A stretch of DNA of 64,000 nucleotides from JAPOXR01 sp965214695 (GCA_965214695.1 OZ243967.1:2852001-2916000), one strand, 5' to 3'. Shown: positions 32,875 through 42,272, counted from the stretch's first letter. Notes: generated by a model from the sequence alone, not told the origin. Translations and numbers: made by a program.

Positions 32875-34338
32875 GTGTTCGAGTCACTTTCCGACCGGTT
32901 GTCCGGAGTATTCGATCGCCTGCAGCGGCGAGGAATACTTTCCGAAGCAGATGTGGACAATGCGCTCCGCGAGGTCAGGATGGCCTTGCTGGAGGCCGAT
33001 GTTGCCCTGTCGGTCGTGAAGTCCTTTGTCAGGAAAGTCGGTCGCAAGGCCACCGGCCAGGCGGTCATGCGATCGGTCACGCCGGGCCACCAGGTCATCA
33101 AGATCGTGCATGACGAGTTGATCGACGTGCTGAAGGGCGATAGCGAGCAGGATGCCGAGCTACGCATCGGCAATCCGCCGGCCCCGATCCTCATGGTTGG
33201 CCTGCAGGGCTCGGGCAAGACCACGACGACGGCCAAGCTGGCCAAGAGGCTGACCGAGAGGGATGGCAAGCGGGTGCTGATGGCCTCGCTCGATACCCAC
33301 CGGCCGGCGGCAATGGAGCAGTTGCGGGTGCTCGGAATGCAGGCCGGCGTGGATACCCTGCCAATCGTCGACGGGCAGATGGCGGTGGACATCGCCCGAC
33401 GGGCATCGCAGCAGGCCGCCTTCGGCGGTTATGACGTGCTGCTGCTGGATACTGCCGGCAGGCTGCATGTCGATCAGTCGCTGATGCAGGAAGTGGTTGA
33501 AATCCGGAAGGTTGCCAATCCGCGGGAGACCTTGCTGGTCGTGGACGGGTTGACCGGACAGGATGCGGTCAATGTTGCCCAGGAATTCAACGAGAAGGTC
33601 GGGGTCACCGGTGTCGTCCTGACCCGAATGGAAGGTGATGGCAGGGGCGGTGCGGCGTTGAGCATGCGGGCGGTGACCGGCAGTTGCATCAAGTTCATCG
33701 GGACCGGCGAAAAACTGGATGAACTCGGTGAATTCGACCCGGAGAGAATCGCCGGACGCATTCTTGGCATGGGCGACATTGTCTCCCTGGTCGAGAAGGC
33801 TGCCGAGACGCTGGAGATGGAGACCCAGCAACGAATGGCCAGGCGGATGCAGAAGGGGTTGTTCAACCTGAATGACCTGCGCAAACAGCTGGAGGCCATG
33901 GAACAGATGGGCGGCATGCAGGCCATGATGTCGATGATGCCGGGCATGAAGAAGATCGCCTCGCAGGTCGATGCCGCTGGCTTGGATTCCGACTTCGTCA
34001 GGCGGCAGATCGGATTGATAAACTCCATGACCCGCCAGGAGCGCGCCAATCCGAAGATTCTCCAGGCCAGCCGGCGCCGCCGGATTGCGGCCGGTGCGGG
34101 ACAGGATGTTGCCGACCTCAATCGGCTGTTGAAGATGCACAAGCAGATGGCAATGGTCAGCAAGGCCATGGCCAAGCGGGGCGGTATCGGTGGCGCGCTT
34201 GGCTCACTGATGGGCAAGGCCGGCATGGCGGGCTCGATGCCCGGCCTTCCGCCTGGAGCGGGGGGGCAGCTTCCGCCGGGATTGCCCGGACAGGTGCCGC
34301 CCGGCATGAATCTGCCCGACGGGTTGTTCAGGAAATGA
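32875..34338 (+). CDS. ffh: signal recognition particle protein Ffh
   Basis: GTPase that binds SRP RNA and signal sequences; 487 aa from GTG 32875 with AAGAGG 6 nt upstream. NG domain: GLQGSGKTTTTAKLA (P-loop), DTHRPAAMEQL, LLDTAGRLHVD. The guanine-specificity motif, normally TKxD followed by GDxRGG, reads TRMEGDGRGG, with Glu253 in place of Asp. The M domain is rich in Met (MGGMQAMMSMMPGMKK) and has the RNA-binding stretch SRRRRIAAGAG. First gene of the rpsP-trmD cluster. Confidence 0.96.
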   Translation: MFESLSDRLSGVFDRLQRRGILSEADVDNALREVRMALLEADVALSVVKSFVRKVGRKATGQAVMRSVTPGHQVIKIVHDELIDVLKGDSEQDAELRIGNPPAPILMVGLQGSGKTTTTAKLAKRLTERDGKRVLMASLDTHRPAAMEQLRVLGMQAGVDTLPIVDGQMAVDIARRASQQAAFGGYDVLLLDTAGRLHVDQSLMQEVVEIRKVANPRETLLVVDGLTGQDAVNVAQEFNEKVGVTGVVLTRMEGDGRGGAALSMRAVTGSCIKFIGTGEKLDELGEFDPERIAGRILGMGDIVSLVEKAAETLEMETQQRMARRMQKGLFNLNDLRKQLEAMEQMGGMQAMMSMMPGMKKIASQVDAAGLDSDFVRRQIGLINSMTRQERANPKILQASRRRRIAAGAGQDVADLNRLLKMHKQMAMVSKAMAKRGGIGGALGSLMGKAGMAGSMPGLPPGAGGQLPPGLPGQVPPGMNLPDGLFRK

Positions 34339-34396
34339 GCCGTCCGGTGGCAGGGTGGCTGCCGGCAAGGCCGGCCGTAATCGGGAGTGTCGGCTG

Positions 34397-34723
34397 ATGG
34401 CCACCGATCCGGGGCAGGTCGAAAAGAGGTTGGCGAAACATCGACAGTCGATCGACCGGCTGGACGCGATCCTGATCTACACGCTTGGCGAGCGATTCAA
34501 GCACACCAAGGCAGTTGGCAAGCTGAAGGGCAAGCATGAACTTCCGCCGGCAGACCCGCTTCGTGAGGCGCAGCAGATCAAGCGGTTGCAGAAGCTGGCC
34601 CAGGACGCCGATGTTGATCCGGATTTTGCCGGGAAGATCATTTCCTTCATCATCGAAGAAGTCATCAGGCATCACCAGAAATACCAAGACAGGAACCGGA
34701 AATTGCAAAAGGAGCAATCGTAA
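34397..34723 (+). CDS. chorismate mutase (AroQ fold, type II)
   Basis: 108-aa all-helical protein converting chorismate to prephenate for Phe/Tyr synthesis. ATG 34397 is chosen. RQSIDRLDAILIYTLGERF and KHTKAVGKLKGKHELPPADP plus EEVIRHHQKYQ are the AroQ pattern. Its place between ffh and rpsP is a known alphaproteobacterial arrangement. The stop overlaps the rpsP start (TAATG), so the two are translationally coupled. Confidence 0.9.
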   Translation: MATDPGQVEKRLAKHRQSIDRLDAILIYTLGERFKHTKAVGKLKGKHELPPADPLREAQQIKRLQKLAQDADVDPDFAGKIISFIIEEVIRHHQKYQDRNRKLQKEQS

Positions 34724-35028
34724 TGGCAATGAAGATCCGACTGGCCCGGGGCGGCTCGAAGAAACGTCCGTATTACCGGATTGTCGCCGCCGACTCGCGC
34801 ATGCCGCGGGATGGACGTTATGTCGAGAGGCTTGGCCACTATCACCCGCTGCTACCGAAGGACAGCGAGTCGCGGATCAAGCTGGATACGGACCGGATCC
34901 GCTACTGGCTGGACACCGGCGCCAAACCCACCGACCGGGTATCGAGAATGCTGGAAGCTGCCGGCATCCTGCCGCCGAAATCCCGCAACAACCCGAAAAA
35001 GGCGCTGCCTCGCAAACCGCAGGAATAG
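34723..35028 (+). CDS. rpsP: 30S ribosomal protein S16
   Basis: 101-aa ribosomal protein. MKIRLARGGSKKRPYYRIV and DSRMPRDGRYVERLGHYHP are diagnostic. ATG 34723 has AAGGAG 8 nt upstream; ATG 34729 would be too far. Confidence 0.97.
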   Translation: MAMKIRLARGGSKKRPYYRIVAADSRMPRDGRYVERLGHYHPLLPKDSESRIKLDTDRIRYWLDTGAKPTDRVSRMLEAAGILPPKSRNNPKKALPRKPQE

Positions 35029-35088
35029 GGCAGGGCGGCTGGCTGGCGGGCCGGCACGACCGGCGGCAAGGCGGCAGGTTCGGGTTGA

Positions 35089-35634
35089 ATGAACCGGCAG
35101 GGCGACATGCCGGATGGCGAAGGCAGTCAGCAGGGTCGGGCAGACGGCCTGGTATGCGTTGCCAGGATTGCCGGGGCGTTTGGCGTCAGGGGCGCGGTGA
35201 GACTTGCCAGCTATTGCGATCCCCCGGAGGCATTGACAGAGTACCTCCCGCTCCTGACCCGTGACCGGGGCCGGCAGTTCGACATCAGCCTCACCGGCAG
35301 AGCCAAATCCGGCCTGACTGCACGGATTGCCGGGGTGGTGACCCGGCAGCAGGCCGAGGAGTTGCGCGGGGTGCGGCTCTATGCCGAACGGTCCCGGTTT
35401 CCGGAGACCGCCGAGGAAGAATTCTATTGTACGGATTTGGTCAATCTTGCCGTGGAGGACGTCGATGGCACGACGCTGGGCAGGGTCACGGCAGTGTTCA
35501 ACCATGGTGCCGGAGACATCCTGGAGGTCGATATTCCCGGCCGGGACCGGTTGCTGGTGCCGCTCAACCGACGGGCGGTGCCGGAGGTCAGGCTGGAGGC
35601 GGGGCTGGTTGTCATTGACCGGAGCCAGTTCTGA
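35089..35634 (+). CDS. rimM: ribosome maturation factor RimM
   Basis: Binds S19 and helps 30S maturation; 181 aa. The N-terminal barrel begins with VARIAGAFGVRGAVRLAS; the PRC-barrel half carries FYCTDLVNLAVEDVDG and VPLNRRAVPEVRLEAG. The start is uncertain (ATG 35089 or 35107; neither has a strong Shine-Dalgarno). Lies between rpsP and trmD as usual. Confidence 0.94.
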   Translation: MNRQGDMPDGEGSQQGRADGLVCVARIAGAFGVRGAVRLASYCDPPEALTEYLPLLTRDRGRQFDISLTGRAKSGLTARIAGVVTRQQAEELRGVRLYAERSRFPETAEEEFYCTDLVNLAVEDVDGTTLGRVTAVFNHGAGDILEVDIPGRDRLLVPLNRRAVPEVRLEAGLVVIDRSQF

Positions 35635-35666
35635 AAGCCGTTGCCGGCCAGGGCCGGCAGAAAGGG

Positions 35667-36449
35667 GTGTGGCCGGTGCAGCAGCGCGTGGACGAGCAGC
35701 GGCAGGATGATGCCGGCAGGCCGTGGCAGGCACGGGTCATAACCCTGTTGCCCGACGCCTTCCCCGGTCCGCTGGCACATTCCGTTCCGGGAGCGGCCCT
35801 GGCACGGGGCGCCTGGGAATTGCAGACCATCGATCTTCGCCAGTTTGGCATCGGCAGGCATCGCAATGTCGACGAGCCGCCATATGGTGGCGGGGCGGGC
35901 ATGGTGCTCCGTGCCGACGTGGCCGCTGCCGCCCTCCTGCATGCACAGGATGGCCTGCCGGTCGAGTCGCCCGACTGGCCGCTGCTGTTCATGTCGCCGC
36001 GCGGAAAGCCGCTTGACCAGGAGATGGTGCGGGAGTTGGCGGGGAGGGAGGGCGTCACCATCCTGTGCGGGCGTTTCGAGGGCATCGACGAGCGATTCCT
36101 GCAAAAATTCCCGATTGCCGAGGTCTCAGTAGGCGATTTCGTGCTTTCGGGCGGCGAAATCGCCGCACAGGCCTTGATAGACGCAACCGTGCGCCTTATA
36201 CCGCACGTTCTCGGGAATCAGGCATCGGCAGAGGACGAGTCCTTTTCTGCCGGATTGCTTGAATATCCGCATTTTACGAGGCCCAGGACCTGGGAGGGTA
36301 TGACGGTTCCGGAAATCCTGCTGTCCGGGCATCATGAACGGATCGCTGCCTGGAGACAGGCTGAATCGCAGGCGTTGACCAGGAGGCGGCGCCCGGAGTT
36401 ATGGCGGGCCTGGTGCAGCGAATCCGAAGTGGAGACTTCGGGAAGTTGA
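35667..36449 (+). CDS. trmD: tRNA (guanine-N1)-methyltransferase TrmD
   Basis: Methylates G37 of tRNAs with SAM; SPOUT fold. 260 aa from GTG 35667 (GTG 35676 also possible). RHRNVDEPPYGGGAGMV, LCGRFEGIDERF, VSVGDFVLSGGE and YPHFTRPRTWEGMTVPEILL are the conserved knot and tRNA-binding blocks. Confidence 0.97.
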   Translation: MWPVQQRVDEQRQDDAGRPWQARVITLLPDAFPGPLAHSVPGAALARGAWELQTIDLRQFGIGRHRNVDEPPYGGGAGMVLRADVAAAALLHAQDGLPVESPDWPLLFMSPRGKPLDQEMVRELAGREGVTILCGRFEGIDERFLQKFPIAEVSVGDFVLSGGEIAAQALIDATVRLIPHVLGNQASAEDESFSAGLLEYPHFTRPRTWEGMTVPEILLSGHHERIAAWRQAESQALTRRRRPELWRAWCSESEVETSGS

Positions 36450-36491
36450 AATGGCTGGTGGTCGGGGCAGAACCCCGGAGGGAGAGTTTGA

Positions 36492-36881
36492 ATGGACATC
36501 ATTGCAGAGCTCGATGCGGAGCAGATCAGCAAGCTGGATCGCTCCATTCCAGATTTCAGGGCCGGTGATACCATCCGCGTCGGATTCAGGGTCACCGAGG
36601 GCACGAGGACACGCATCCAGAACTACGAGGGTGTCTGCATTTCCCGGAGGGGCGGCAACGGAATCAGCGGCTCCTTCACCGTTCGCAAGATTTCCTTCGG
36701 CGAGGGAGTCGAGCGGGTATTTCCGCTGCATTCGGCCAATATCGATTCGATTTCGGTCATCAGGCGTGGCCGGGTGCGGCGAGCCAAGCTCTATTATCTC
36801 AGGTCCCGTCGTGGCAAGTCGGCCAGGATCGCCGAGCGGACCAATTACCGGCCGCGCCGCGCCGCAGCGACCGCCGAGTGA
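36492..36881 (+). CDS. rplS: 50S ribosomal protein L19
   Basis: 129 aa; Shine-Dalgarno GGAGGGAG upstream. PDFRAGDTIRVGFRVTEG, IQNYEGVCISRRG and the C-terminal RAKLYYLRSRRGKSARI are diagnostic. The C-terminal extension is Ala/Arg-rich. Follows trmD by 42 nt. Confidence 0.97.
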   Translation: MDIIAELDAEQISKLDRSIPDFRAGDTIRVGFRVTEGTRTRIQNYEGVCISRRGGNGISGSFTVRKISFGEGVERVFPLHSANIDSISVIRRGRVRRAKLYYLRSRRGKSARIAERTNYRPRRAAATAE

Positions 36882-36891
36882 GGAGAGCATC

Positions 36892-37113
36892 ATGAAGGAC
36901 GGAATTCATCCCGAATACCACGAGATCGATGTCAAGCTGACCAATGGCGACATCTTGAAGATGCGGTCGACCTACGGCGCCGAAGGCGAGACCCTGTCAC
37001 TGGACATTGACCCCTCCGTACATCCGGCCTGGACCGGTGGCAGTGCCCACCTGATGGATACCGGCGGTCGAGTGTCCAAGTTCAAGAAGAAGTACCAGGG
37101 CTTCGGGTTCTAG
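36892..37113 (+). CDS. rpmE: 50S ribosomal protein L31
   Basis: 73 aa; ATG 36892 is 10 nt after the L19 stop with GAGGAGAG upstream. It is the zinc-independent type: no CxxC motif, HPEYHEIDVKLTNG and SLDIDPSVHPAWTG segments typical of alphaproteobacteria. Last gene of the ribosomal cluster. Confidence 0.96.
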   Translation: MKDGIHPEYHEIDVKLTNGDILKMRSTYGAEGETLSLDIDPSVHPAWTGGSAHLMDTGGRVSKFKKKYQGFGF

Positions 37114-38001
37114 CCCGGAAATCGCAACGCAGTCTCACGGACAGGTCAAGCAGCATTGATCGACAAGCATTTGCTGCCCATGTCGCTCGCGTTGACCTGT
37201 CGCTGCATCGAGGGCCGCCTTCTCCGATTCGATGCCACGAATTTTCATGGTCTCTGCCTGAATGCGTGTCGGTTCTGCCAACATTGGTATCGACACTTCG
37301 GGATGACCTGACAGCAATACCGAATTTGGTATCGGGATCGCATGATCGCCTGACAGCGTGGCGAAGCTGTAAATCGGTAGACTGTCGTCGGCGGCTCCGG
37401 CTCCGACTTTCCGGCCCCCAAACCCCGGCTGGTGACACCAGTCTCGTCCTGCGATCATCATCCCTGAACAGTAGCGGAGACAGTGTCCGAAATATGTGCC
37501 ATTTCACATGTCCGGTCAGCATGCCCTTGTTCTTCAGAGCCTGACTCACAATACCATGTATTGTGCATAAATTGCCAAACCACCCAGAATAATAACTATA
37601 TAGTGTGTATATGTTGATCTTTGTGAACCGTGTGAGATGGGCCGTGATTTACATGAAGCGCGCCGGGTTGCCGGCGCGGTCCGTCGGAGCGTCTGCCAGT
37701 TGACGCAAGAAGGTGAACGCGTACTGTCCCGGAATCAGGTTCACATTGATTTGAACATGTCTGGAGAGTGCCTGGATGTCACCGGATGGTGGCAACGGCC
37801 GAAGGCTTCTCCGTCCGGGAAGGTCTCGACACCCAGGCGGAGTGGAGAGAATTCTTCGACACGCCCGGGAAGGCGCCGGAGTGGGATGTGCAACAGTTGA
37901 GCAACACTCTTCAGGGGCACCGGCTTACGGATTGTAGTATTTCCGTTACCCACATGGGCCGAGATTGGGCGGCCCGGTTCAACGGGATATGGAGATAGTC
38001 G
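37114..38001 (+). other. gene-poor, partly AT-rich accessory boundary
   Basis: About 890 bases without an assignable gene. A 10-bp inverted repeat (GACAGGTCAA at 37140-37149 and TTGACCTGTC at 37192-37201) encloses an inner GCAGCA/TGCTGC pair (37150-37155, 37172-37177), forming a nested hairpin just after rpmE. The stretch around 37,545-37,625 is markedly AT-rich and could hold a promoter. An open frame at 37768-37998 ending 3 nt before the PIN toxin start could encode 76 aa, but no family was recognised. Confidence 0.4.
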
Positions 38002-38497
38002 ATGAAATCTGCCGCGTATATCGAGACTTCGGTAATCAGTTATCTGACGGCTCGTTTGTCGCGGGACTTGGTCGTTATGGCGTATCAAGAGATCACCCAG
38101 GAGTTGGTGGCGCGAAGCCCCGGACCGATTCAATCTGGTTGCATCAGCGCTCGTCATGGCGGAAGTTCGAGCAGGTGACCCAGATGCAGCGCGCGCCAGG
38201 ATCGAAGCGCTTGAAGCAATTACGCTACTTGACGCAACACCCGATGCGGAGGTTCTTGCGTATGCGCTGGTCGAGGCCGGCGCGATTCCGCGTCAAGCCG
38301 CGGATGATGCGGCGCACATCGCTATCGCCGCCACCAACGGCATCGATTTCCTGGTAACGTGGAATTTCCGGCACATAGCCAATGCCGCAATGCGCGCCCG
38401 GATCGAGCAGGTTTGTCGGAAGGTGGGGTACGAACCGCCCGTTATCTGCACACCGAACGAACTGATGGAGGCAAACAATGGAAACACACCCGATTGA
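38002..38497 (+). pseudogene. PIN-domain (VapC-type) toxin, frameshifted
   Basis: Begins with a good Shine-Dalgarno (GGAGA) and MKSAAYIETSVISYLTARLS, the first acidic motif of this PIN family. An extra T at 38104/38105 breaks the frame in the middle: before it the protein reads ITQE, and one frame over it resumes as WWRREAPDRFNLVASALVMA, then AADDAAHIAIAATNGIDFLV and TWNFRHIANAAMRARIE with the remaining acidic motifs, to the stop at 38497. Restoring one base would give an ordinary 164-aa toxin. Either a true pseudogene or a sequencing error. Confidence 0.8.
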
Positions 38498-38711
38498 CCC
38501 GATCATCTCCGAAGTTTGGGCAGTGCGCGACGCACATGCGGCCCGCTTCCACTATGATGTAGGAGCAATTTTTTGTGACATTCGAGCAATGCAGGAGCGA
38601 TCTGGCCTGGACTACGTTCGCAACCCGGGACGACCCGCTGTCGCTTCTGGCCCAGGAAATGAATTGAGCGGCGTTGGGCTTGATGCAACCACAATGGATT
38701 CCGACCCATAG
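38478..38711 (+). CDS. small partner protein of the PIN toxin (antitoxin-like)
   Basis: 77 aa overlapping the toxin end by 20 nt. HPIDPIISEVWAVRDAHAA, then RFHYDVGAIFCDIRAMQERS is the pattern of the small proteins that follow this PIN family. Usually these are about 55-65 aa with a short basic tail; here the tail after residue 50 is longer and not recognised. Probably neutralises the toxin or binds DNA (context only). Confidence 0.6.
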   Translation: METHPIDPIISEVWAVRDAHAARFHYDVGAIFCDIRAMQERSGLDYVRNPGRPAVASGPGNELSGVGLDATTMDSDP

Positions 38712-38984
38712 CCGAGAAACCCGAGGGAATGCGCGTGTACGAGATGGCCGCGAGACGTGCAGGTCAGGGTAGGCTGAGCGACATGAACTGGAGCGTCCGT
38801 CCGTACCTGCGTCGTCAGTGCGAGGGCGACATCACGAATGCTGCGGGAGCACACGGATCCTGGCGGAAGTTCAACAAGCCCATGAGAAACTGCAGAAGGT
38901 AAAAGACGGTTTGGGGTGTGATTTCGCCGTTAACGGGGGGCGTCCACATACGATCCACGTACACCATATGGGCCCGCGGCGAAT
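38712..38984 (+). other. stretch without assignable gene before the IS5 remnant
   Basis: No protein similarity was recognised on either strand. A minus-strand frame through 38815-39432 is the shadow of the transposase remnant. The 5' part of the IS5-type element, including its left inverted repeat, is expected here but was not found. Confidence 0.4.
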
Positions 38985-39522
38985 GAATAACGAATTGTCT
39001 GACGAGATTGACCTCTCGAATACGTGTTTGCCGGCGGCACCATCGTCCAGGCCCACCAGAAGGCGGCCGGCGCGAAGGGGGGCCTGCCTCCAGGGTATCG
39101 GACGCTTCCGGGGCGGCCTGACCAGCAGGATCGTGGCGGCGGTGGATGCCCTTGGCTGCCTGGCCCGCTTCGTGATCCTTCCCGGCCAGGCACATGATCT
39201 TGCCGGCGTGTCGGCACTTCTCGAGGATTTCCCTTTCGGAGCCCTCATCGGCGACAATGCATTCGTTGCCGGCTGGCTGATCGTTGACATTAAAGCAAGC
39301 GGGGCAGAGGCGGTGATTCCCCCGAGACGAAACCGGAGCAAGCTCCGGGACCACTACCGAGAGATGTATGGGGTGGCGGCACCAGATCGAGAATGTCTTC
39401 GCAAGAATCAAGGAGTACCGGTCGATCGCCACCCGCGAGGGCAGGACCGATGCCAGTTTCGCCGCGGCGATTCACCTCGTCAGTGGCGTGGTGGCGGCAA
39501 CATGATTGTCAACAGGCCCTAG
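38985..39522 (+). mobile_element. decayed IS5-family (IS427-like) transposase and right end
   Basis: Translations in all three frames, joined at indels, follow an IS5/IS427-group transposase: GGTIVQAHQKAAGAKGG (around 39030), GRFRGGLTSRIVAAVDALG, FVILPGQAHDLAGVSALLED, then REMY. An extra G near 39370 shifts the frame to the ENVFARIKEYRSIATREGRT ending and SFAAAIHLVSGVVAAT. An extra TC near 39015 also breaks it. The final AACAGGCCCTAG at 39511-39522 resembles the right end with a CTAG target. Non-functional; the N-terminal third is missing. Confidence 0.8.
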
Positions 39523-39598
39523 ACTTACGAGAGAGAAACCAAGCTTCGGTGCATGGCGCCGCAACTATTCAGCGCCATGCACGGGTTGCAAGACTGGA

Positions 39599-40612
39599 CT
39601 AGCTGCCCATCGCTCCGGAACCGCATCCCATTCCCGCTGCAAGCTCCACATAGCTTGAGTCGACAAACTCGCTTGCGGTCAGTTGTTTGTCGATTTCCCC
39701 ACCATCATAGAGCAAGTCGGCAAGGCCCTGGTACCCATCCGTGTCGAGCAGTTCGCCCGGTGTGGTTGGGAACATGTTGATACTCATAGCCACATCGTGG
39801 AATTTCGCGACGGCCTCTTCGTTGGCACCGCGCACGTTTTCCATGGCATACTCGACAAAGCCTTCCTTGCTGGATCCGATCCAATGGTTTGCCTCAAGAT
39901 TGGCACAGGCAATAGCGGTGGCGAGTTCTTCGTTTGCGTCAAGATATTCGCGCTCCGCAAAGATGGCACGCGACGAAAGCCCTGGCACGATGTCAGCCAC
40001 ATATCCGAGCAACTGTGCGTTCGCCCCCTGAGCTTCGAGTGCAAGCCAATTGTCGATATAGACAACCGTCGCGTTGACCTGTCCCGCCATGATCGCCGCG
40101 GCGCGCTCGCTGCTACCACCAACGGGAACGATGGCGACGTCAACCCCGGGCTCAAGCCCGTTCTGTTTTAGGATATAGCGGAACAGCATGCCATTGAAGC
40201 CACCAGGGCCACTGGTGCCGATCGATTTGCCTTCAAGGTCGGCGATGGTGTTGACGCCTGGCGTCGACACAATGGCGTAATGCATCGTCGAAATTGGTGC
40301 GCCTATGGCCACGACGTCCACACCACGCGCCTGCCCGATCAGGATTTCGTCGGAACTCCTCGAAGCGACGTCGATGCGGTCCGCGATGATCGCCTCCAGG
40401 CCCGAGATGCTTGGCAGTTCTACGCGGTCGACCTCTGCGCCCCATTCTTTGAGCATCTCGACCATGCGCAGGGTGCCGAGGTTCAACACCTGCGCCTGTG
40501 CCGTCCCGATCGTCACCTTGGTACCGCTCAGGTCAAAGCCTTCTGCGCTAGCCGTTGTTGCGGCCAATGTTGCGAATGCAACGCCGGCTGCAAGTTTCGT
40601 CAAACACTTCAT
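39599..40612 (-). CDS. NMT1/THI5-like ABC transporter substrate-binding protein
   Basis: Periplasmic receptor, 337 aa, signal peptide with LAAGVAFATLAATTASAEGF. KVTIGTAQAQVLNLGTLRMV, IIADRIDVASRSSDEILIG and the GTSGPGGFNGMLFRYILK block match SsuA/TauA/ThiY-type proteins. Probably binds an aromatic or heterocyclic acid, given the catabolic genes beyond the permeases. It is the last gene of the transporter set. Confidence 0.85.
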   Translation of the reverse strand: MKCLTKLAAGVAFATLAATTASAEGFDLSGTKVTIGTAQAQVLNLGTLRMVEMLKEWGAEVDRVELPSISGLEAIIADRIDVASRSSDEILIGQARGVDVVAIGAPISTMHYAIVSTPGVNTIADLEGKSIGTSGPGGFNGMLFRYILKQNGLEPGVDVAIVPVGGSSERAAAIMAGQVNATVVYIDNWLALEAQGANAQLLGYVADIVPGLSSRAIFAEREYLDANEELATAIACANLEANHWIGSSKEGFVEYAMENVRGANEEAVAKFHDVAMSINMFPTTPGELLDTDGYQGLADLLYDGGEIDKQLTASEFVDSSYVELAAGMGCGSGAMGS

Positions 40613-40742
40613 TTTGGATTCCTCCTTGTTGATTCAATTCAGTTTCGGGGCAGCTTGCGTTCTCTTCACGCCTTGTCCGCCCAGTCGGTTCTCCGGCACT
40701 CTTGATTTTCCGCAGCTGCCCGGAGAATTTTGTGCTGCGTTT

Positions 40743-41504
40743 TCACACGCCACCTTTCCAGCTTTGGAACCGGCGTTCGAGCAGGTCCAAGGCTGTGACG
40801 ATCACCGTGCCCATCGCGGCAATGACAACAACGGCGCAAAGCATCTTGGCCGGGATCAGGTCAGATGAGCCCTGAGTGATGATGCCTCCAAGGCCCACGA
40901 TCTGCAGGAACATCTCGCCGATGATAACCCCGACAATTGCCCGTTCTGCACCGATCCTGAGACCAGCGACCACAAAGGGAATGGCCCCGGGAACAAGGAC
41001 GTGACGCGCCATTTGCAGTCGGCTCGCCCTGAACGATCGTGCGACTTCAACAAGGTCGGGGCGGGCATGCCGAACGCCCTGAGCGGTGTTGACGCTGATC
41101 GCGATGGCCGCCCAGAAGAAGACAAGAAACAGGCGCGCCTCAAATCCGATACCGAACCACACCACGATGAGCGGTATGACCACCACACGCGGGGTCGAGA
41201 AGATGGCATAGAGATAGGGCTGGAGGACGTCGCCAAATCGCGGCCATACACCCATGATGATGCCGAAGGGAATGCCGACAACGATAGCCAGGATGTAGCC
41301 AACAAAGAGTGCCTTCATCGTGATCTGAGCTGCGGCCCAAAGCTCGCCAGTTTCGATCAGCAGGTCGAACTGCCGGAGAACCTCGCTTGGCGGAGCAAAC
41401 AGCAGCGGGTTGATGCTGCGGCCAATGATCTCCCAGCCGCCAAGGACGAGGACGAGGCTCAGAACGGGGAGCCACACACTCGGTTTGGTGAACTTATCCA
41501 CCAT
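40743..41504 (-). CDS. ABC transporter permease (SsuC/TauC type)
   Basis: 253-aa inner-membrane protein. PVLSLVLVLGGWEIIGRSI, TMKALFVGYILAIVVGIPFG and the coupling loop ARSFRASRLQMARHVLVPGA are typical of this permease family. Paralogous to the next gene; together they form a heterodimeric channel. Confidence 0.92.
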   Translation of the reverse strand: MVDKFTKPSVWLPVLSLVLVLGGWEIIGRSINPLLFAPPSEVLRQFDLLIETGELWAAAQITMKALFVGYILAIVVGIPFGIIMGVWPRFGDVLQPYLYAIFSTPRVVVIPLIVVWFGIGFEARLFLVFFWAAIAISVNTAQGVRHARPDLVEVARSFRASRLQMARHVLVPGAIPFVVAGLRIGAERAIVGVIIGEMFLQIVGLGGIITQGSSDLIPAKMLCAVVVIAAMGTVIVTALDLLERRFQSWKGGV

Positions 41505-41516
41505 CTTGTATCCTCC

Positions 41517-42272
41517 CTATCCGTGCTGCAGTCGGCGCTCGAGGCGTCCGATGAGCGAGACGATGGTGATGCCGAGCAGTGAAAGCGGCAGGATGGCAGC
41601 AAACACATAGTCAGTCTGGAACATCGATCCGTATGACTTGATCAGGCCGCCGATACCGCCAAGGCGTAGGTACGTTTCTGCCACGGCCATGCCGACGACA
41701 GCGCGTCCCGCGGCCAGCCTGAGGCCGGCAAGCAACACGGGGAGCGCGGCGCGGACGCGGACGCGATACAGCAGCGCCAGTTCGCCCTTGACACCAAAGG
41801 ATCGCGCCACGTCCACGAGATCCTTCGGATCATCGCGCAGCCCCGACGCGACGCTGAACATGATCGGCACGACAGCAGCGAGCACTACGACGATCACCCG
41901 CCCCGGAAAACCAAAGCCGAACCAGACAAGCACCAGTGGCACCAGAGCAATGGTCGGCGTCGCGAAGAGGGCACTGAAGTAGGGGTTCAACATCCAATAG
42001 GCGGTCCGGGAGCGTGCCACCAGCGCGCCAAGAATGAAGCCGATAACAGTCGACACGAACAGGCCGACAATCAGCAGCCAAATGCTTTCCGACAGTGCCA
42101 GGATCAGTTCACCGCTGACAAGCAGGTCCCAAAGGGCCAGAAGGATCTCGCTTACCGCGGGCAGTGTCAGCTTGTTGTCCACGACCCGCGCGCTTGCCTC
42201 CCACGCTACCAGGAAAATGGCAACGCCGACGATCTGATCGCGCCGGATCTCCTTTTTCGAGCGCGATCTCAT
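41517..42272 (-). CDS. ABC transporter permease (SsuC/TauC type)
   Basis: 251 aa, about six helices. Segments AIFLVAWEASARVVDN, the SESIWLLIVGLFVSTVIGFI region and the coupling loop ARSFGVKGELALLYRVRVRA are visible. It overlaps the ATPase stop by 4 nt. Confidence 0.92.
   Translation of the reverse strand: MRSRSKKEIRRDQIVGVAIFLVAWEASARVVDNKLTLPAVSEILLALWDLLVSGELILALSESIWLLIVGLFVSTVIGFILGALVARSRTAYWMLNPYFSALFATPTIALVPLVLVWFGFGFPGRVIVVVLAAVVPIMFSVASGLRDDPKDLVDVARSFGVKGELALLYRVRVRAALPVLLAGLRLAAGRAVVGMAVAETYLRLGGIGGLIKSYGSMFQTDYVFAAILPLSLLGITIVSLIGRLERRLQHG

Noticed and set aside
37135..37461. 108-codon minus-strand frame after rpmE
   Set aside because: No recognised motif and it includes the inverted repeat; kept only as intergenic sequence.
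38815..39432. 205-codon minus-strand frame
   Set aside because: Antisense shadow of the IS5-type transposase remnant.
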